Origin: Symbiodinium natans
Taxonomy: Eukaryota > Sar > Dinophyceae > Suessiales > Symbiodiniaceae
NCBI GenBank assembly: GCA_905221605.1
Contig: CAJNDS010000780.1
Location: 730,602-794,601, forward strand
Length of the DNA stretch: 64,000 bases
Direction: 5' to 3'
This document shows positions 26,301 to 37,984 of the stretch, piece after piece. A program made the position numbers and the translations under genes. Each line of letters starts with the position of its first letter. Positions within the stretch are counted from its first letter, which is position 1. The notes under the pieces are model-generated. The model was not told the DNA's origin and ran no database searches. It was given only the letters and a program-made list of their open reading frames with translations.

Positions 26301-28603
26301 GTGTGGGGCGGGTCTTCGTTGCTTCTTCCGGGCTTCTTGAATTTAACCTTGCCTTTGCAACCCAAGCCATCCTAAACTTAAACCTGCTCTGCCGATGAGG
26401 ATTTCTAAGTCTGGAGTCTGGTCTCGACTGCTTAAGGAAAGAGTCAGAATAGCATAAGAAGCCTTTGAATTTGCGAGGGGGGGCGGGGGCTGGAGAGAGA
26501 AAACTTTGTTTCTGCCCTCCCTTTATGGTTTGGGTCTGGAAGCCTCGTCGGGGAGTTTGTTTTGGGATTGTTCCCCAAACAGCGGGCACCGCGGGCCTCG
26601 CTCGCGGTGCCCGTAGAGGTCAGTGTTCACCAAATGCAGAACTGTCATGGTTTTTGGATGCCTGGTTTTCACTGAACCTTGTTCCATCCACAAAATCCAG
26701 AGGCTGAATGACAATGATATAGACAATCTAGCCCGACGGTCTGAGATTCAGGTGCTTCCTTCCAATCAAGGGCTTAAAGATCTTGGGAAGGGCCCGGGAG
26801 GAGCTTCTGCATGCGATGCGCGTGATCTGGGAGACCTACCTCGCAGCTATGAAGGTCGCACCAAGATAAGGGGAAGGGCCCAAGATCATCAAGAATCGTG
26901 CGATTCGCAGTTCCTTGTGGCAAGATGTATACTGTGAGCCGTGGCCTTTTTTAGGTCAGTTGCAAGAGCAAATTTTTGGTCCCGTGCAGAAGCATAGGAT
27001 GCGTCACCAGTTGAGGGAATGTAGCTTTGGGGCTACACGGCCGCAATGCGCCGTGTTTGTTGACTAGGGTTTGGGGGGGGGGGGGGGTCGAGAAGGTTGC
27101 TATAGATTCTGGCATCCGAGGCTGCAGGCATTGCAGCCGACCTGTTGAAGTCCCAAGGCTGCACTATTTCTGATAGTTCCATACGATGGGTTATTTCGTT
27201 TTTCAGGAAGGTTGGCATAATTTTGGTTGACAAAGACGAGGCCAAGCCTAGGCTTGCAGTTCCGCCACAGGGATTTCAGCACAAAGCCTACCGGAGCAAG
27301 TTTGTGACGCGTCCGGATGGCGGTTGAATCACATTGAAGCCTGCCTTCAACTCGAGCTTCAGGTGTTCGTCATGCTTGAAGCGTCATCATGAGAGATGTG
27401 CCATAGGGCGCCCACCGCTTCCAATCCCACGTTCAAGTATACGCCAAATTATGTCAAGACCGAAAGCTATTGTTTTATTATTATTTCTTTACTTAATTTA
27501 GCAGGCTTCTGCAAGACTTCTCGCCCGGACTGAGGCCTGAATCCTCGCGAATTATGGCATGATCTCCTCTCCCCAGTTACAATACGTACATGATCCCCCA
27601 CGATATATAAGCCCACAGTGTTGCACGCAACAATGGTGCAGTCCGCAGCATGAAATCATGCGAGACCTCCCTCATTGCAATAGCACCTACTAGTACTTCC
27701 AGAGCACTGGCCCAAGCATGCTCCAGCCATTGCCCTACTGAACAACGCCGACTTAGAGGGGGGGAGAAGGCCTGTAAGGCACATCTCTCATGATGACGCT
27801 GCAAGCGTAGCGAGCACAAGCTCGAATTGAAACTGCGTGCCAGAAGAGGCAGAACGGCTCAATGTACGCATCGCAAAGTTGATCCAGCAGGCTTTTTCCT
27901 GAAGCCCTTACCCCCTCGTCATGCATTTCTTGATGTGACTTGTCAGGTCCACTGAGCAAGAAGCCGTGGCCTTCGCGGGCTGTGAGATCGCCCGGACGGC
28001 GCTGGGCTTGGCCTACGAGCGTTCCCTGCGGCTTGAGGACAAGCCAGCAGCAACGAAGAGCAAACACGGGGCTTATACGGGAATGTGCTGACAATGAGAT
28101 ATCATTGCTTCTTCTGCATGATGAAGTATTTGCAGCTGTCTAAAATGCACTATCTGCCTTTCATGGGGTTCTGGATCCACTTTCCTGAGGACGCAGCACT
28201 GAAGGCTGTCTCTGCAACAGAGAATGTTGGCTGGATTGGCCATGGCAGCGCGCAAGCTTACACACAGTTGGACGAGCTATTGTTGTATGGGAAGGGCAAG
28301 GCTACCGGTATCTACTAGTAGAAGAAATGTGCGCTTGTGCGAAGAGCAGGGACAGAAGCGTGTCAACATCGAGAAGGGCTGCCTTGCATTTCCTCATTCC
28401 CATGAGCCCCATGAACATCGCGTGTGTCTGCCCGCATGTGTGTGCGCACATGGGCCAGTGACTCTAGACTCAATGAGACTCTATCTGAGAGTCAATGACT
28501 CTAGCAGCCATCGGTGGGGGCGCAGGCCGCTGCGGAAAAGAGCGCGCTGGCCGTGGGCGTGGCCTGCATCCAGCGGCCCCTTGCCTCGCAGTTTAGGGTT
28601 TAG
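20369..28603 (+). CDS. mtnK: Methylthioribose kinase, split by long introns
   Basis: This enzyme phosphorylates 5-methylthioribose in the methionine salvage pathway. Predicted exons: 20369-20451, 20668-20718, 21315-21390, 22498-22556, 22977-23038, 23427-23474, 23659-23723, 23999-24058, 24196-24267, 25160-25246, 26791-26854, 27271-27308, 27947-28046 and 28526-28603. Family signatures are GNLNYAF (glycine-rich N-lobe) and VKQAPDYIK (ATP-site lysine), MAFIMELLDSHELLQKRL, CHGDLHAGSVM (catalytic loop), IDPEFAVFGPPGLDVGSLL (metal-binding DPE), MRVIWETYLAAMK and FAGCEIARTALGLAYERSL. Phases match directly from 22498 to 24267 and from 26791 to 28603. Small exons appear to be missing near 20.5, 21, 21.9, 24.3-25.1 and 25.3-26.8 kb, and at the N-terminus. 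Several donors are GC. The stop TAG lies within a TTTAGGG array. Confidence 0.88.
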
Positions 28604-28647
28604 GGTTTAGGGTTTAGGGTTTAGGGTTTAGGGTTTAGGGTTTAGGG
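28592..28647. repeat. Interstitial (TTTAGGG)8 array
   Basis: Eight perfect TTTAGGG units. The first two supply the last codons and the TAG stop of the kinase gene. Confidence 0.95.
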
Positions 28648-28649
28648 TT

Positions 28650-31073
28650 GTGGTGAATCAAGGGCTGTAACGACTGCAAGGAGTCCTTGAGCTATAGACC
28701 AGGTTTCGTTTGGTTTGAGTTTACGAAGACGTATTTACATGTGTACGAGGTATCTAGCATTACTTAGACATAAGAAGCAGCGAGCTATACGGTTTGGGGA
28801 TGGTGTGCTCATGAGTTTGGAGCCAGCAGAGAAAGTTTTTGTGCAGTCACGACAAGGGACCCGTCGTTTCTTTCTCCTGGCTTTGTGCCCACGCTGCACG
28901 CCTTCGTCACTGTAGAACCCAAATTCCAATCGAGGTTCCGAGAGGGGATGCCAGCCCTGAGACTTGGCGTCTTTTGTCATCCGACCCCGGCGATGTTGGG
29001 TTGGAACATGGGCTTGGGATGGCGTGAGGGGAGAACGTCCTCCGGATACCCTTCGGATGATCCCTCGAGACCTGAAACCAAAACGGTGCTCTCACTTGCC
29101 ACTGACCCTTTCGTCAGTACGCAGATCCTTGAAAACTACTGAGCATACAGAGCAAACTCTTGCAATTGCAGCGCCCGCACACATGGTGAATCTCCGTACC
29201 CCGAGGATGGAGGCGCTTGAGAAGTTTGATGCCGGCGCGTTTAGCACTTGAAGGGAGGAAGTGTCCCTGAGCTTCTCTCGGGAGCTCGCTTCACGCTCAA
29301 GGAGAGACAAGCTTGCCAAGCCCAGACCTGAAGCAGGAAGAGAAAACAAGGGCGCGCACTGAGATGTGGAAAGGGCTCCAGAGGTTCAAGGTGGTTGGTA
29401 CCTGGTGTTCTGTGGCACCTGCTGGCCTAGTGTTGGGGTTCACGGTGACGACATCGCTGGGCAGGCGGCCGTCCGATTCAGTCACGCAGCGTAGGCCTCA
29501 GAGGGTGGCAAAGATAAAAGCATTCTGAGGTCGTAGGGTTCTACTTGAACTGGATGTTTCCTTTACCTCTTCGTCAGAGATTGATGACACGTTTGCAGCA
29601 AACCGTGGAATCCGAAACCTCACGTCCCTAACCGCTAGCCCCCTGCCTCTCCTTGTCAGGTGCGATTCTGTGTTAAACCCTAACTTCGTGGTCCTACTCC
29701 TACTTCCTAAAGAAACCAAGGCCTGGTTCCATGAGGCCACCCCAGGCGAGTGGCCCAGCAAAAAGGGAACGGACAAGGGCCGTCCGGTCCGAAGATGTCC
29801 GAAGTGTGTGAAAGACCGTAGGGTTCAGGCGGTGCAGGTTCGGCACACAAAACGTGCGAGAGACTTTCGGCGGGACTTTTGGCGAGCTGCGTTGGTGTAG
29901 AGATTGTTGCTCCTCCCCAGCTCAGAGGCAGTAAGCCGTGCAGGCTCCATATGTGGCCTCCATAACACTGACTGTAGACCTTCAACAGGCCAACCCTATG
30001 CAAAGGGAGCCTGCCACAATTACAGACTCAGTTCGCAAGTTCCCGGTAGCTGTGCCTCACTCGTAAGATAAGGCCGACTCAGTGGTCACCACAGCCTGAT
30101 CAAAGCACAACAGATCTCGGCAAGGCCCGCGTTTCCGAGAGAAGGCCACGCGGCTTGCCGCCCTTCTACTGGGTGCAGACCTGAGAGATGTCGGAGTTAG
30201 GTTTCTCGAACCACATGGGATGGGTTGTGAGGAGGCAGGCGGGGGTTTGTGATCGAGAGCTTCAGGGACTTGGGACTTTTGTCATCCTCGCCTCGTCGGC
30301 CCTGCTACCTCCACCCCTGCCAAAACACTAGCAGGGACGCGGGACGCAGTTGGGTTGTGTCGTGCAAGGTCCCGACTGTCGATCGGATCACTGAGTTCGA
30401 GGCTTGAGCGAGGGTGGAAGCCACAAGTGGAGGGCGGTTTTGCGCACGTTTGCATCCCAAGGCGCCCTCTGGGGGGCAAGTAGTGCAGTGATGTGCAGTG
30501 GCTCCAATTTCAAGGCGTCGCTTCCAACACCATCTCGCGCCTGACGTCCAAAACCCCCCAAGGTTTCCCCCACGACCTTCAGGTTACAACTGCTACGACT
30601 TGTCTCGCCAGGTCTCCGGAGCCTGTGGCGAGCTCGTGACGAAGACGGGCCACTACCAGGCCAGATTCATGTACCGCCTTACAGTGACAGCTCCTGATAG
30701 CTTATGGGGATTCAGGTCTGAGCAGAGAAGCCTGTCCCTTGCAATTAATCAGGTGCAGCCTCGCTTGTTTGGCTGTCGTGTGATGCTATGGAAGCATTCG
30801 TATTACTGTTTCTTTGGGTGGGTATTTGAGTGGCACGCCCGGCGCCCCTGTCAGGATTCCAACGCTCTACCGATCACAGGAACCATGCGGATGGCCGCAG
30901 GCTCAGGGCAAGCTTACACTCAAGCAAAGGTTATCCTTTGCTGAAGGGGATGCCAGCGGTGGCCTCATGCCACCGCCATGCCAGTGTGGATCCATCCACA
31001 TGATGACACGGGTGCCCTTACATGCCGAGCACACCCTCAGGCTGCGGGCGGCTTGTACCTTTGGACCTTGCAG
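28650..31073. other. Intergenic or 5' region, weak exon candidates
   Basis: Exon-like pieces on the + strand are MEALEKFDAGAF near 29211, VASNTISRLTSKTPQGFPHD followed by LQ and GTTACA near 30516-30584, and VSGACGELVTKTGHYQAR after CGCCAG near 30612. None is supported by a family or by phase agreement. One may belong to the gene downstream. Confidence 0.25.
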
Positions 31074-34000
31074 ATTGTCGCGGCCCCAGAAAACGCGGAA
31101 GATGTCAACTCAAGGAAGCATGCGAATCACACCGAAGACGACAATATTCCTCGAATCTCCCGATGGGTCAAGTCGCTGAGGTGCAGCAGTGCACGGAGAG
31201 GCCGCAGGTCCTCGGGTTGGGGATTCAGGGGTTAGAAAGACAGTGAATGACAGTGAACATTAGCCGTTGCAGGGGTCATCGAACTTCTAGTTCCCGACAC
31301 CCTGGATCCCGTGAAATGCCACCAAACCCTTCTTTACCTTTCGACAAAAACTGCACAGTTGCAATTGAAAGTCGCAGCGGCTTTCGGATTCGCTAGCGAG
31401 GTGCACTTCGGCATTCAAGGCATCGACCACGCCAGGGTCTCGTTTCTGCGGTTGCCTTTTCTTTCTGGGTTGGGCGTGTGTGGAGGGGGGGGACTTTTTC
31501 AGGAAGTGTGAGTGTTTTGACGTATGGCTTGACAGTCCACTCTTGGTGGCAGTTGCCCGCTGCTTTGATTTTTCCACACGAATTCAGTGCGAAGCAGGGC
31601 GAGCCGCGAGCCGATGCGTCCTATCTCGGGAGGGTGGCTACAAGGTATGGGCTTTCGGAGAGTGCGTAAATGAAGTTTTTGTGGGATTCAAGTTCAAGTC
31701 GAAGGGGTTCGAAGCTGCTGACCCGTGCCAAGTCACAACAAGTCCCAGTAAGTCTGCCCCCCCCCCCCCCCCCACCCCCAGAGAAACGCCAGGGCTTCAA
31801 CCTAACCTTGCATCCCGAAATTTCGCAGCAGCCTTGACCCGCAGTCCCAAAAGTTTCAAAAAGACGATCGAGGCGAGGCCCTGGCGGCTGGTAAGCACCT
31901 TGCGGTGTAGCAGGCGTTCACCGCTCCCCTCTCTCAATTGTTTACAAGTTTTAGAGGTGTATTGGGCATTTTGGGGTTGCAGGCTCCTTTTTGCCATGCG
32001 TTCGTTTGGGTGGATTTGGGGTTACAGGCTGGGTGAGTGTTGAGATTTCCGTTCTTTTCGGGGAAGGCTTTTTCTGTGAGGATCTCTGGTTGGCCTCTAC
32101 ATGCCAATACCACTCGCAGATGGCAGAAGGGACGCGCTAACAAGTTCAGTCGGCACGAACGCGTTCTGAGCACAGTGTTTCGCACCGACGCGCAGAACCT
32201 GGTCTTGTAGAAAATGCCTGTCGCTTAGACACACAGGCCCTTCCTGAAGTTCTGAAGTTCGGAAGGACACAGCTTGCAGAAGCTCTCGGGACATAAAGCG
32301 ATGTCGCCCGCAAGATTCTGTCCTGCTCACTGTTCTTGCTGTGTTGTTAGGAGATGTTAGGAGTGTTCGCGGAGTCCTGGCTTAGGCAGGGGTACCTCAC
32401 TTCAAGTTGGGTTTGGAGGCCGCGGACTGGGCAGAGTATAGGGCAGGAAAAGGACCCGTCCCATCTGTCACTTCGCTTTGAATTGGGTGTCTCTGGCGCT
32501 CCAGATCTACTATATCTCCAGGAGCAGTAGGTTTTTTGTTTGTTTCTGATTTTGGGAGCATCTCTGAAGTTGGGGTTCCAGGCGCTTCAAATCAAATTTT
32601 TTCAAATCCCCGACTCAGCCCCACGACGGCAATTTCCGCAAACACACCAAACCCAGAACTACACACACGCACGCACGCACACGCACACGCACACTGACAG
32701 AGAGAGACACTGACGGCAGTCCTTTGTAGGTCCCGGGACGATGGTCCCTGGCTTTCACGACCCGGGGGCGACCTGGCCATCAACGCTGGGGACTACATTC
32801 ACTGCGAGGCTTGTCAATGATGGGCCCCGATGGGCTCTTATTGATGTGTAGTGTACACTGGCTAGTATTTGAGCGGCACTGTTACTTTACATGAGATGTA
32901 AAGTAGGTCGCCCAAGCCGGGATTGTATTTCCGTCTAGGTATGGTTCCAGGTGATAGAGGTGATTTAGCACATCCGCGCTAGCGCTGCGTTTTGGGAGAA
33001 CTTAGATCACGAAAGCTAGCCCCTGAGGAGCTAGCGGAGTATCTTACCTAAGCGAAGCTGACAACCTGAAGGGTATACAGGGCCCCCGGAGGCTCCGCCA
33101 CAAAACGCAGCAAACCCGGTCGGTTTCCGGGTGGCGAACACAGGTTTTGGGGAAACGGGCTGGCGTTCATTTCTTTCGTATATTGGGTGCAAATTAACGC
33201 CGTTTTCTGTGGATCCCAGGCCCTAGAAAAGCCCCCCAAGTCCCCCAAGAAAAGACTCAGAAACCTTGATGTTGATTTGAGTCTGGCGTCCCTCAAAGCT
33301 GGATTGGACAAACTTCAGACTTCGCCTGGCGAGTGCAACATCTGTTGTGGTGTCATGCGCTTCAAAAAAGAGCCCTCCGGAAGATGCTAACAGAAAAGCC
33401 CCCTAAGAAAAGACTCAGAAGCCTTGATGTTGACTTGAGTCAGGCATCCCTCAAAGCTGGATTGGACAGGTTCCCCTGGTAAGTGCAACATCTGTTGTGG
33501 TGTCATGCGTTTCAAAAAAGAGCCCTCCGGAAGATGCCAAAACACCGCAGAGCAAAGCAACACACCAACACATTGCCAGAAGGAATGCCACGTCAATATT
33601 GGCACCTGCGCCAGAAAAAAGGTGACACGACCTGCTGCCTTTGCGTGTGCTTGTCCTTCTGCGTAGTTGATGCCATGTTGACGGAAGCTCTTCCGTGGGG
33701 GTACCTTAACTAGCTTTCGTCCCAGGCCCTCACCCCCAAGTTGCCTGACTGTCTCGTCAGCGCATCCACGCACAGATGGGTTGACTAGGTTCTTCTTCCC
33801 AAGTCAGGCGCATGGTCTTACCCAGAAATGGCCGTAGATGTGGCTCAGGAGTGGTCTCTGTCGTTTTGCAAGAACTAAGACATGTGGGAGCAAAAGCTGT
33901 GAACAACGTGTTGCTATGGCTCATGCCTTGTCCGATTGTCACAGCATGTCACAGCTCACTGGGCAAGGCATCTTTGTTCGCACCCTGCGCAGGCCGACCT

Positions 34001-35254
34001 TCGTGGAATCAAGTCCAGCCTGGGATTGTTCTCCATGGCCGCGTGGCACAGCATGGCTCAGCATGGCACAGTTCTTGTACGTGCTCATAGGGTATGGATT
34101 CAAGAAATGATTGCATGATTGCATTGTTTCGTGATGAAGCATTAAACCGAGCTCCATTATCTGCATGGTTTTCGGGGGCTTTCGATTCCCTGAGCATACT
34201 CCTCATGAAAGAGTTGCGTTCTGCCGGTGCATCCCTATGATTCGGTTTCATCGGGTCGCTGCACCGCGGTGCGGCACCGCGGCGCGGCACCGAACTGAAT
34301 CCCTGCTTGACATTGCTGGACCCCTAGGCCGTGAATGATGGTCCCTACGAAGTGGTCTTTGAGGCCGGGGCCGGTGCACTCTCAATGGGCAGACAATGGA
34401 ACCAAGGCATCACGAAGGCTTACGAGCAAGTGTGACTGTGCTGAGCTCAACTTGGAGTCGATTCCCCCTGCACGGTAAACGAGTGAATTATTTTCGCACC
34501 TGTTCTCGTGTTTGCGGCAACCCTGCTCAGAAACACTTCGCAGACCGGGCGGGAGTGTAACATTCAAGGCCGCCAAGGGACTTCCATAAAGCTCACAAAG
34601 AGGGTTGATCAAGCTTCAGGGAGATTCAGAATCACGCACAGCCCCTTAATTCAGGTGCTCGCCCGAAGGTTGTGCCCATTGCAAGCTCTGTTGGCATCAG
34701 GACCTCCCGCTCCGCGAAAGGGCACTGCAACCAGTCCCGCCGACCAGTTGTCAGCTTCAAGCGTTAGCAACTTCAAGCGTTAGCAGCAAAGATAGTGGCG
34801 GGGCTAGGCCAACTTAACGCTGGAATCAGGCGGACCAGCAAGGAATCTTTCAGAAACATGGCAGTATTCTTCTAGTCGTGAGGGGTCACAATTCAAACAA
34901 AACACCTTGATTGCATAGTTTTTCTTTGCAGAGGATAAATCCCGCGACGGCAGATGCCGGTGATCACTTACAAGCCCCTTTGCTTCCAGCTCCGCAGCCT
35001 TAGACCCAAGCCAAGCCTCCACCACTGGCTCGCTCACCGTGAAGAGATGACGGATGTGTTTGTCAGGCATTCTTTTTAAATACGACTTTAAGAACTCAAC
35101 CTTCATGTGCTGTTTTGTTGAAAGCCTGCATTCCAGGTGGTGGCCATGGGAGGCAATGGTACAGTGATCCGCGTATGCGGTACCTGACCGAGAGAGCATC
35201 TGGCAGCCTCGCGGCAGATGCAGCTCCTGTCGAGTTGCTGAATCGCCTTGGAAG
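31074..35254 (+). CDS. Unrecognised multi-exon gene with a duplicated exon
   Basis: Probable exons: 31074-31166 (IVAAPENAEDVNSRKHANHT...), 31273-31436 (VIELLVPDTLDPVKCHQTLL...), 31588-31644, 33220-33328, 33394-33478, 34328-34417 (AVNDGPYEVVFEAGAGALSM...), 34990-35066 (LRSLRPKPSLHHWLAHREEM...) and 35137-35254. The pair at 33.2-33.5 kb are tandem copies (KKRLRNLDVDLSLASLKAGL and KKRLRSLDVDLSQASLKAGL) whose phases join exactly (G plus AA gives a Glu codon). Other junctions are partly phase-compatible and some exons are probably missing. The exon at 35137 is open in two frames. No family is recognised. Several donors appear to be GC (33329, 34418, 35067, 35255). Confidence 0.45.
31759..31776. repeat. 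Poly-C tract
   Basis: A run of about 16-17 C follows GTCTG; similar poly-C/poly-G runs recur at 27069-27087, 36670-36685 and 51979-52004. Confidence 0.8.
32045..33219. other. No assignable exon
   Basis: Contains a short CACG/CACACG microsatellite (about 32661-32697). Open frames on the minus strand lack support. Probably intron of the gene above. Confidence 0.3.
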
Positions 35255-35699
35255 GCCAAAGCGGCCGATTCCGGGCAGTATACTCAGTACACCATTAATC
35301 ACGAGGGAGCAATTTTTCAGGTGGCCTGCTTTCACCTTGCATCAGGAGGTCCTGGGAAGAGACAGTCGACAGTCGACCATACCTTGGCAGCGGCGCATCT
35401 GAAAAATTGTTCCAGCGTATAGCTAGCCGACCCGATCGCAGGCAGCCGTGAGCAACAACCCCATGCTTGGGAGGATGCAGGTGTGTACCGCGAAGCTGCA
35501 CAATTACCCGTCAGCTTCCCCTCATCAGGATTGCTTCGGGACGTTGTGCTGTCGGGTTTATCTTAGCAACTACCATGCCAGAGAGGTGCTTTGTCAGGCC
35601 GGACGTTGGCCGTGATTCGAGTCGTAGCTCGCATCTAAATTGGGTCCTGACATGCTCCATTTGGGAACACAGATGCCGGGGCCCTTCCAGAGGATTGAC

Positions 35700-35764
35700 A
35701 GACAGATATATATATATATATATATATATGAGGCAGGAACCTTTGTGTATAATGTGATGATTCG
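35700..35764 (+). repeat. (TA)n plus 29-bp motif, left arm of a distant inverted repeat
   Basis: A (TA)12-type tract is followed by a 29-bp motif at 35736-35764 (GGAACCTTTGTGTATAAT then GTGATGATTCG). The reverse complement of this motif, with one mismatch, lies at 43473-43501, also next to a TA tract. Confidence 0.8.
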
Positions 35765-35785
35765 TCCTTTTGTTGGGGGGGGGGG

Positions 35786-37585
35786 AGTGGGGTTTGAATA
35801 GTTTGAATAGTTTGGGGGGTCACGCCTGGGGCCCTAAACTATTCAAACTATTCAATAGTTTTGGGGGGTCCCTGGGAGGAGAGGAGGGCGGAGGGGGGTT
35901 TGAATAGTTTGAATAGTTTGGGGGTCCGAACTGGGGCCCTAAACTATTCAAACTATTCAAACCCTGGGGGGGGGGGGTCCGGCCTGGGGCCCTAAACTAT
36001 TCAAACTATTCAAACTATTCAAACTATTCAAACTATTCAAACTATTCAAACTATTCAAACTATTCAAACTATTCAAACCCTGGGGGTTTGAATAGTTTGA
36101 ATAGTTTGAATAGTTTGGAGGGTCCGGCCTGGGGCCCTAAACTATCCAAACTATTCAAACTATTCAAACCCTGGGGGTTTGAATAGTTTGAATAGTTTGA
36201 ATAGTTTGAATAGTTTGAATAGTTTGAATAGTTTTGGGGGGTCCCTGGGAGGAGAGGAGGGGGGGGGTCTGAATAGTTTGAATAGTTTGGGGGTCCGAAC
36301 TGGGGCCCTAAACTATCCAAACTATTCAAACTATTCAAACCCCGGGGGTTTTTGAATAGTTTGAATAGTTTGAATAGTTTGAATAGTTTGAATAGTTTTG
36401 GGGGGTCCCTGGGAGGAGAGGAGGGGGGGGGGTTTGAATAGTTTGAATAGTTTGGGGGTCCGGCCTGGGGCCCTAAACTAAACTATTCAAACTATTCAAA
36501 CCCTGGGGGAATTTGAATAGTTTGAATAGTTTGAATAGTTTGAATAGTTTGAATAGTTTGAATAGTTTTGTCCCTGGGAGGAGAGGAGGGGGGGGGGGGT
36601 TGAATAGTTTGAATAGTTTGGGGGTCCGAACTGGGGCCCTAAACTATTCAAACTATTCAAACCCTGGGGGGGGGGGGGGGGGTCCGGCCTGGGGCCCTAA
36701 ACTATTCAAACTATTCAAACTATTCAAACTATTCAAACTATTCAAACTATTCAAACTATTCAAACTATTCAAACCCTGGGGGTTTGAATAGTTTGAATAG
36801 TTTGAATAGTTTGAATAGTTTGAATAGTTTGGAGGGTCCTATTCAAACCCTGGGGGTTTGAATAGTTTGAATAGTTTGAATAGTTTGAATAGTTTGACTA
36901 GTTTGAATAGTTTGAATAGTTTGAATAGTTTGAATAGTTTGAATAGTTTGAATAGTTTGAATAGTTTTGGGGGGTCCCTGGGAGGAGAGGAGGGGGGGGG
37001 GGGTTGAATAGTTTGAATAGTTTGGGGGTCCGAACTGGGGCCCTAAACTATCCAAACTATTCAAACTATTCAAACCCTGGGGGTTTGAATAGTTTGAATA
37101 GTTTGAATAGTTTGAATAGTTTGAATAGTTTGAATAGTTTGAATAGTTTGAATAGTTTGAATAGTTTTGGGGGGTCCCCGGGAGGAGAGGGGGGGGGGGT
37201 TTGAATAGTTTGGGGGTCCGGCCTGGGGCCCTAAACTATTCAAACTATTCAAGCTATTCAAGCTATTCAAGCCCGGGGGTTTGAATAGTTTGAATAGTTT
37301 GAATAGTTTGAATAGTTTGAATAGTTTGAATAGTTTGAACAGTTTGAATAGTTTGAATAGTTTGAATATTTTGAATAGTTTGAATAGTTTTGGGGGGTCC
37401 CTGGGAGGAGAAGGGGGGGAGGTTAGAATAGTTTGAATAGTTTGAATAGTTTAGGGGGGTCCCTGGGAGGAGAGGGGAGGGGTTTGAACAGTTTGAATTT
37501 GAATAGTTTGGGGGCCCGGCCTGGGGCCCCAAACTATTCAAACTATTCAATCTATTCAAACTATTCAAACTACTGAAACCCCCGG
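35786..37585. repeat. 9-bp TTTGAATAG array in inverted blocks
   Basis: About 1.8 kb made of tandem TTTGAATAG units and blocks of its reverse complement CTATTCAAA. Blocks are separated by two conserved linkers: GGGTCCCTGGGAGGAGAGG (about eight copies) and TCCGRMCTGGGGCCCTAAAC (about eleven copies), plus poly-G runs. Adjacent blocks in opposite orientation could fold into long hairpins. The 9-bp period keeps some frames open, giving artefactual Leu-Asn-Ser or Thr-Ile-Gln ORFs on both strands. I see no coding evidence. Confidence 0.95.
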
Positions 37586-37621
37586 TTGGCCTCAATGGGG
37601 AGAAATTAGAAAAAAAAACCA

Positions 37622-37975
37622 GATGCGCGACGCCCGGTGTCACAGGGTAAGTATTGGTGATTTCTGGGAATTTTACGCCTTCAAAGTCCCCATCCAATGG
37701 CCTGATGCGCGACGCCCGGTGTTGCAGGGTGGATATTTTCGTAGATATTTTCGCGACGCCCGGTGTTACAGGGTATGTATCTGTGATCTCTTGGTATTTT
37801 GCGCCTTCAAAGTCCCTATCCAATGGCCTAATGCGCGACGCCCGCTGTGACAGGGCAGATATTTTCGCGACGCCTGGTGTAACAGGGTAGATATTTTCGC
37901 GACGCCCGGTGTGACAGGGTAGATATTTTCGCGACGCCCGGTGTTACAGGGTGGATATGTTTGCGGATATTTTCG
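37622..37975. repeat. Satellite A: 32-bp unit (GCGACGCCCGGTGTTACAGGG)
   Basis: Seven copies of a GATATTTTCGCGACGCC...CAGGGT unit of 32 bp. The last few are directly tandem (37860-37970) and the earlier ones are separated by about 45-80 bp containing TTCAAAGTCCCCATCCAATGG. Substitutions are few. Confidence 0.9.
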
Positions 37976-37984
37976 CGACATTGG

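Noticed and set aside
34804-35259. 151-codon minus-strand ORF (MKVEFLKSYLKRMPDKHIRH...)
   Set aside because: It looks protein-like, but the + strand has exons with good splice edges over the same span (34990-35066, 35137-35254). I kept the + reading, though this is not certain.
28650-35300. Fusion of the kinase with methylthioribose-1-phosphate isomerase
   Set aside because: I looked for isomerase motifs downstream and saw none, and the kinase frame ends at the TAG in the telomere repeat.
35786-37585. ORFs reading Leu-Asn-Ser or Thr-Ile-Gln repeats
   Set aside because: A 9-bp tandem repeat is automatically open in some frames on both strands; linkers are not coding-like.
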